Below, piece after piece: positions 59,381 through 64,000 of a stretch of DNA of 64,000 nucleotides. The notes below the pieces were generated by a model. It did no database searches. It saw only the letters and a list, made by a program, of their open reading frames with translations, and had not been told where the DNA came from. The position numbers were made by a program, and so were the translations under genes. The stretch's first letter is position 1; every line of letters begins with the position of its first letter. This DNA is from Oscillospiraceae bacterium (lineage in GTDB: Bacteria; Bacillota; Clostridia; Oscillospirales; Ruminococcaceae): assembly GCA_900768125.1 (NCBI GenBank), contig CAAGBS010000014.1:1-64000 (forward strand). Reading direction: 5' to 3'.

Positions 59381-59403
59381 CTATAATGACGCCGGACGTA
59401 TAC
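59381..59403 (+). promoter_or_regulatory. right attachment junction (attR)
   Basis: TATAC (59399-59403) is the shared core. CTATAATGA (59381-59389), inside the element, mirrors TCATTATAG at the left junction. In the joined circle they would flank the core symmetrically about its AC step. Confidence 0.75.
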
Positions 59404-59824
59404 TTACGGTCCTCCGCTTGCCGTATCGCCCATCAACGAGGTGCGCCGGGTGCTCGACTACGCCGTGACCGAGATACCGCCGGAGAAGATAATGATGGGA
59501 ATGCCGAACTACGGCTACGACTGGACGCTGCCGTTCATGCGCGGAACTCCTGCGCAGAGCGTGGGGCTGAATCAGGCGGTGGATATCGCCCGGAGATACG
59601 GCGTTGAGATACAGTATGACGAGCAGGCGCAGGCGCCGTTCTTCTATTATAATGACAACGGCGTGCAGCACGTGGTGTGGTTCGACGACCCGCGGAGCAT
59701 TGCGGCTAAGCTGGGGCTTATAGACGAGTATGGGCTTGCCGGGGCAAGCTGGTGGACCGTCAACCGATGTTATGTGCCGGGGTGGCTGGTGCTGCAGGAC
59801 ATGTACGATACCGTGAAGCTGTGA
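59404..59824 (+). CDS. 3' part of split LysM-GH18 spore cortex hydrolase (SleL/YaaH type)
   Basis: The last 140 codons of the gene begun at 46614, joined through a codon shared between AC (47463-47464) and T (59404). It continues TYGPPLAVSPINEVRRVLDYA, then MGMPNYGYDWTLPF and the last barrel strand YGLAGASWWTVNRCYPGW-like end (GASWWTVNR). On its own it has no ribosome site or start codon with context, so it is probably silent until the element leaves. Confidence 0.88.
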
Positions 59825-59907
59825 GAATATTCATCTGGTGCGGAATGGCAAACACTCCGCACCAGAAACAAATAGGAAGAAAAATATGACAATTAGGAAG
59901 TTTTCTA

Positions 59908-59936
59908 TTGACAAACCAACTGAATTATTGTAAAAT
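59908..59936 (+). promoter_or_regulatory. sigma-A promoter for the dockerin protein
   Basis: TTGACA (59908-59913) and TAAAAT (59931-59936), 17-bp spacing. Confidence 0.8.
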
Positions 59937-59982
59937 GTATCAGGGTATAGGAACACTATTCATTTGAGAAAGGAAGATAAAT

Positions 59983-62900
59983 TTGATAAAAAAACGTATA
60001 AAGGGATTGCTGGCGATGCTGCTGGCAGGAACTATAGCGGCTTCTGCATTGCCGCTCACAGCCTCCGCGCTGATAAGCGGTGATATGAATTGGAATACCG
60101 CTGATTCCAACGGAGCGGTGCTCCCACACAGAGGAGGGCTCAGCGACTTTATAAGTGAACTGACCGACAAGCAGAAGAGCGATTCCTCCGTATGGTCAGC
60201 CATTGTTGAACAGGTCGGCGGCAGTGCCAAGCTGTACGGATATATGGGCAGCGAGCTTGAAAACGGGCTGAACGGCTTCAACAATGCTGCGGAAGAATAT
60301 AAAATCGTATATGCGTCTGATTGCTTCCAGCCTGTATATGCGCTTACGGACAGCAGTGCCGATAAAGATACGATAGTCTCTGCTTTCGGAACGGCTAAAA
60401 GTGACAGCAGCAAAACAGTACTTATAAACGAGTTCCCTTTCGATGTAAAGAAGTATGTTGATGATCATGACATCATTGACCCGCTGCATGAGTATGGCGG
60501 CTGGCAGCTCTGGGCGGGCGCGGATTCGGGATTCTACTCAAATGATTCCGCGACCGGATTAGTTACTGACAGCGATGAGATCACTGCTGATACTGTGAAA
60601 GATGCGATAAATAACAACAACGATGTTTATTTCTACATGGGTCTTCAGATAATCAGCAAAGAGAAGCAGTTCACTATTCCTTATTACAGCGTGTTCAACA
60701 ATCCGGACGGCGACACCATCACCCTGAGCGAAAGCGACCACGGCACGCTGAAGACCACGAGAGATTATTATCTTGCTTATGTTGGTGACGATGGCAGACT
60801 GGAATCCTATGATTCCTCCAAAGAGGTCAGCAGCGCGGACGACATCTGGGATTTCATTTCCGACCGCCTGAATAACAACAAGGAATTTGACCCCAGCAAG
60901 GCAAGGCTGCTGGACAACACCACATTTAATGTCTACGATCCTTACGGCAACAGGCACGGTAATGTGTACTGTTCTTGGTATCGCTACAATGTTTCCAATC
61001 ACCAGACAACGATGTATCTGGACAGCAACATGGGCAGCGATGATCTGTGGATAGTGTCCGATACCGCAGACAGAAGAGACGCTGTATGGGCGACCGGCGA
61101 CAAGCTTGAGGGAATTGTAACCAAATTCCTTGACGATCATCCCGGCGTCAGTGAGTTTGATCTCAGGAAGGCTCCGGATGTTAGAGTAACAAGCGAACCG
61201 CAGACGGCAGGCGCTATTGATTATCCGCCCGATGGCGAGGACTTCACCTATACCAGCCTGCCCGTGACCGTTGAGGAGATTTCCAAAGTGCTTACCCTTG
61301 AAAAAGGCAAGATGTTCGACTACGACAACTGGAAGCTCTTTACTGCACCATACGATAACGGCTACACCCTGAACGACATCACTCCCACGACAAAAGAGAT
61401 AAGCCTTGATACTATTACCGGCTTTGAGAAAGGCTCGCTCGTTGTAGTGATACCGCAGGTAGATATTCCGGACGAACTCGTTCCCGAGGTTTCGTTTTAC
61501 GTTGATAAGCCCGAGTTCGGAAAAACTCCCGACACAACCGTGGAGATACCCGCCGACGCCGGGTACGAAGTAAGCGATGTATCCTGGTTCACCGGCGATG
61601 ACACCTCCAATACTGTGACAACGTTCGGTCTTGGCGAAAAGTATTCCGTCACCGCGAAGATCACCGCAAGGGACGGCTATGTATTCGATGCGGACACAGG
61701 CGTTGTCGTTAATCGCGAGGGCGCTGCGACAGTGACCTCTTTCGACTCCAAGGAGCTTGTTGTTACATACAATTTCGGCGAGATAGAACCCGGAAAGCTC
61801 CCGCAGAACCTCGGCTTTACCATTCAGCACCCCAGAGGCGGCGAGGAGCCGAATTACAATGTAACAAAGGACTCCGCAGACTGCGATGTTACCGTTACAT
61901 GGAGCAAGTCCGAGAGCGCTCTCAACGCCGCTCAGGACTCCATCGGAAAGTACGTTGAAGGCGAGAAGTACACAGCGAGATTCACAGTCACCCCCAGACC
62001 CGGCTATGTGTTTGACCCGAACACTGTGATCACTCTTAACGGCGAGACTGTACAGCATACCTCCGATAACGGCGCTCTTGTGTTCTCCTATGAGTTCACG
62101 GCGCTTTCCGGTCAGGCTAAGGAAATCACCAGCGCGTCTGTTACAGCTACAGCCCCTGCAAGCGGTGCGATGCCTGATAATACCGCGTCAGTCGCAGAAG
62201 AGGGCTGCGAGGTAACGAAAGTTTCCTGGAACACAGCGGAAGCATTCAAGGCTGGCGGGAAGTACACTGTCACAGTAAAGCTGACTGCCAAGGACGGCTA
62301 TGCGTTCGCTTCGGGCGTTACCGCAGCAGTCAACGGCAAGACTGCGCAGGCACAGCTTGAAAATGGCGTTCTCACCGTGACATATGAGTTCCCGGCGCTT
62401 CCTTCCGATGAAAAGCAGGAGATCGCTCACGCTGATATAAAGGTAACTGCCCCTGCAAAGGGAGAGAAGCCCGTCAAGAAAGCGACTGTATCCACTGACG
62501 GCTGCAAGGTCGTAAGCGTTTCCTGGTCTCCGAACGAGGAGTTCAAGGAGAACGGCCGCTATACAGTAACGGTTGAGCTTACCGCGCTGGACGGCTACAA
62601 GTTCGCCGAGGGTGCGACTGCTTCCATCAACGGCAGGGAAGCGGCATGCTCCAACACTGACGACACTCTCATAGCAGTTTACAGATTCCCGCAGATCTAC
62701 ACCGGCGATTCCGGCGGCTCCAGCACCGGTTCTTCCATCAAGGAATATCCGATAAAGCTCGCAAAGACCGCCAAGTCCGAGGGCTGGAGCAAGATAACCG
62801 AGGAGATAAAGAACACTGCGGAAGGCTCCACTATCAACGTTATCCTCAACGATGAGACAACCATGCCCGCAGACGCTCTCCAGGCTGCGATAGACAAGAA

Positions 62901-63483
62901 GATAAGACTCATCATGGACGCCGGCTTCGGCAGAGTCTGGGATATCAACGGTGCTGATGCAGTGCCGGGCACCTACATCGACCTGAGCATTTCCGGCGTG
63001 AATGTTGACATTCCCGAGGAAGCGTACAAGGATATCAGCTGCGCTGAGTTCAGAAAGCTGCAGATAAACGCGCGCCTGCTGGACTTCACCGCTCACCTCA
63101 GCGTTTACACGGACGAGAAGCTCGCAGGTCAGAATGCTGCGGTATACTGCTACAACGAGGAGACCGGAATGATGGTCTTCCAGTCCATCACCATGGTAGA
63201 CGGCAGCGGCAATGTGACCTTCGGTCTGAGACACGGCGGCAAGTACTTCATCGCGCTCGGCAAGGACGTCAAGGCTCCCACATACCTTTGCGGCGATGTT
63301 GACGGCAACGGCGTTGTCAACGCGCTGGACGCTTCCGCTATCCTGAAGTACGCCGTTTATGGCTATCCGCTGGATACCCGCTGCGGCGACACCAACTCAG
63401 ACGGCAGTGTCAACGCTTATGACGCTCTGCCGATTCTCAGATATGTTGTAGGCGAGGTAAGCACTCTGCCGGTCAACGGCTGA
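59983..63483 (+). CDS. secreted multidomain protein with type I dockerin
   Basis: 1166 residues from a TTG start after AAGGAAG. A signal peptide (about 1-30) leads to an unrecognised N-terminal region (about 31-500). Four ~95-residue repeats follow (about 507-905), each with a core like KYTVTVKLTAKDGYAF and V(T/A)YEF. A ~190-residue domain comes next, then a C-terminal dockerin (about 1103-1166) with two F-hand calcium loops, DVDGNGVVNALD and DTNSDGSVNAYD. Dockerins dock to cohesins of cellulosome-like complexes. No catalytic domain is evident, so it may be structural or bind other proteins. Confidence 0.88.
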   Translation: MIKKRIKGLLAMLLAGTIAASALPLTASALISGDMNWNTADSNGAVLPHRGGLSDFISELTDKQKSDSSVWSAIVEQVGGSAKLYGYMGSELENGLNGFNNAAEEYKIVYASDCFQPVYALTDSSADKDTIVSAFGTAKSDSSKTVLINEFPFDVKKYVDDHDIIDPLHEYGGWQLWAGADSGFYSNDSATGLVTDSDEITADTVKDAINNNNDVYFYMGLQIISKEKQFTIPYYSVFNNPDGDTITLSESDHGTLKTTRDYYLAYVGDDGRLESYDSSKEVSSADDIWDFISDRLNNNKEFDPSKARLLDNTTFNVYDPYGNRHGNVYCSWYRYNVSNHQTTMYLDSNMGSDDLWIVSDTADRRDAVWATGDKLEGIVTKFLDDHPGVSEFDLRKAPDVRVTSEPQTAGAIDYPPDGEDFTYTSLPVTVEEISKVLTLEKGKMFDYDNWKLFTAPYDNGYTLNDITPTTKEISLDTITGFEKGSLVVVIPQVDIPDELVPEVSFYVDKPEFGKTPDTTVEIPADAGYEVSDVSWFTGDDTSNTVTTFGLGEKYSVTAKITARDGYVFDADTGVVVNREGAATVTSFDSKELVVTYNFGEIEPGKLPQNLGFTIQHPRGGEEPNYNVTKDSADCDVTVTWSKSESALNAAQDSIGKYVEGEKYTARFTVTPRPGYVFDPNTVITLNGETVQHTSDNGALVFSYEFTALSGQAKEITSASVTATAPASGAMPDNTASVAEEGCEVTKVSWNTAEAFKAGGKYTVTVKLTAKDGYAFASGVTAAVNGKTAQAQLENGVLTVTYEFPALPSDEKQEIAHADIKVTAPAKGEKPVKKATVSTDGCKVVSVSWSPNEEFKENGRYTVTVELTALDGYKFAEGATASINGREAACSNTDDTLIAVYRFPQIYTGDSGGSSTGSSIKEYPIKLAKTAKSEGWSKITEEIKNTAEGSTINVILNDETTMPADALQAAIDKKIRLIMDAGFGRVWDINGADAVPGTYIDLSISGVNVDIPEEAYKDISCAEFRKLQINARLLDFTAHLSVYTDEKLAGQNAAVYCYNEETGMMVFQSITMVDGSGNVTFGLRHGGKYFIALGKDVKAPTYLCGDVDGNGVVNALDASAILKYAVYGYPLDTRCGDTNSDGSVNAYDALPILRYVVGEVSTLPVNG

Positions 63484-63506
63484 GTTTCAGCACAATAAAA
63501 TTTATC

Positions 63507-63544
63507 CGCGGGGGAAGACTTTGGTTTTCTCCCGCAGTTTTTTT
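63507..63544 (+). terminator. terminator of the dockerin gene
   Basis: Stem CGCGGGGGAA / TTCTCCCGC with one mismatch, followed by a seven-T run. Confidence 0.85.
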
Positions 63545-63565
63545 GCAGTAATCGCGAAATAACTC

Positions 63566-63594
63566 TTGCATTTATCTCCGCGATGTTGTATAAT
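63566..63594 (+). promoter_or_regulatory. promoter for the terminal solute-binding protein
   Basis: TTGCAT (63566-63571) and TATAAT (63589-63594), 17-bp spacing. Confidence 0.75.
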
Positions 63595-63629
63595 TATAGA
63601 TAGTTTTAAAAAAAGGAGAGTTACCCACC

Positions 63630-64000
63630 ATGAAGAAATTTTTAGCGGCGGTATCTGCGCTGCTGCTTACGCTGTGCATGTTCACCGGCTGTGCGGCGGA
63701 GCAGTCCTCACAGCAGCAGAGCACCGTCACCTGCGCGGACGACCTTGTCGGCAAGAAGATAGGCGTCCAGATCGGCACCACCGGCATGACCTATGCCGAG
63801 GGAGTCGAGGGTGCTACAGTAGAGAAGTACAACAAGGGCGCGGACGCTATCGAAGCGCTCAAGCAGGGCAAGATAGACGCGGTTCTTATCGACGCTTCCC
63901 CCGCGAAGTACTTTGTAAGCAAGAACTCCGATATCGTTGCGCTTGACGACCCGTTCGCAGTCGAGGAATACGCCTGCGCAGTCAAGAAAGGCAACGACGA
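63630..64000 (+). CDS. amino-acid-type ABC transporter binding lipoprotein (partial, cut by window end)
   Basis: The first 123 codons are present and the 3' end lies outside the window. The ATG follows AAAGGAGAG. The lipobox is CMFTGC (Cys about 21). The mature part begins DDLVGKKIGVQIGTTGMTYAEGV, then IEALKQGKIDAVLIDASPAKYFV, the pattern of family-3 (polar amino acid) binding proteins. Permease and ATPase genes would be expected to follow. Confidence 0.88.
   Translation, partial: MKKFLAAVSALLLTLCMFTGCAAEQSSQQQSTVTCADDLVGKKIGVQIGTTGMTYAEGVEGATVEKYNKGADAIEALKQGKIDAVLIDASPAKYFVSKNSDIVALDDPFAVEEYACAVKKGND

Larger units (their letters stand above)
47465..59403. mobile_element. 11.9-kb serine-recombinase element interrupting a spore-cortex-hydrolase gene
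   Basis: Bounded by a 5-bp TATAC direct repeat (47460-47464 and 59399-59403). Removing one copy plus the interior rejoins the gene exactly in frame (851 + 421 bases = 424 codons including stop) and restores IMTYEWGYTYGPPLAVSPINEV across the junction. A large serine recombinase is encoded at the right end, its stop 19 bp from the core. Cargo is a TetR unit, two membrane proteins, a two-component system with a redox lipoprotein cassette and several secreted proteins. No relaxase, conjugation, replication or phage structural gene is recognisable. Confidence 0.9.

Noticed and set aside
47465..59403. Prophage or conjugative element
   Set aside because: No capsid, terminase, portal, relaxase or type IV secretion gene is recognisable; only a recombinase and cargo.
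60559..62058. 499-codon minus-strand frame opposite the dockerin gene
   Set aside because: Antisense shadow of a repeat-rich gene.

Overview
The window comes from a spore-former-type Gram-positive anaerobe, most likely a Ruminococcus-like member of the Oscillospiraceae (Clostridia). The evidence is a moderately GC-rich genome with strong AGGAGG ribosome sites and canonical TTGACA/TATAAT promoters, a Spo0A homologue, a SpoIID-domain protein, class B sortases, Big_2 surface domains and a secreted protein ending in a type I dockerin. No rRNA, tRNA or CRISPR array is visible.

Layout. 0.1-0.8 kb: a small proline-rich peptide gene and a composite palindromic repeat. 0.8-8.6 kb (minus): a SpoIID-like protein, three tandem class B sortases, a CinA C-domain amidase, ThiI and a cysteine desulfurase. 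8.6-9.4 kb: a complex regulatory interval with helically phased GTTACA hexamers, a possible small RNA and a T-box-like leader before ilvA-ridA. 11-13.5 kb: two secreted proteins. 13.7-25.6 kb: a Ter-type stress operon (VWA protein, PP2C phosphatase, kinase, Ca2+ ATPase, two TerD proteins, YceG, TelA). 26-32.5 kb: housekeeping genes (YnbB-like lyase, YicC, MetA, RluA, GapA). 32.6-37 kb: two tandem solute-binding lipoproteins divergent from an AraC regulator.

37-44.6 kb holds a divergent locus that resembles a RiPP pathway without a recognised cyclase or radical SAM enzyme. One arm has a Big_2 surface protein, a 55-residue candidate precursor and an HPr-kinase-like protein. The other has a PqqD/RRE protein, a SipW-type S26 peptidase, an ABC exporter and a nucleotidyltransferase. 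This is one of the two best candidates for an undescribed system.

44.9-59.8 kb holds the other. Next to spo0A, which has Glu in place of the phosphoacceptor Asp, a LysM-GH18 spore-cortex-hydrolase-type gene is split by an 11.9-kb element. The element ends in a large serine recombinase. Joining the halves at a shared 5-bp TATAC restores a 423-codon frame exactly. The layout recalls the skin-type elements that are excised from sporulation genes. Cargo includes a TetR unit, a two-component system with a thiol-redox lipoprotein cassette, and several secreted or hypothetical proteins. No conjugation gene is recognisable in it.

60-64 kb: a dockerin protein with four repeated domains, and the start of an amino-acid-type ABC binding protein cut by the window edge. 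Four copies of a modular palindromic repeat (0.3, 11.0, 25.6 and 44.7 kb) sit just beyond operon ends.
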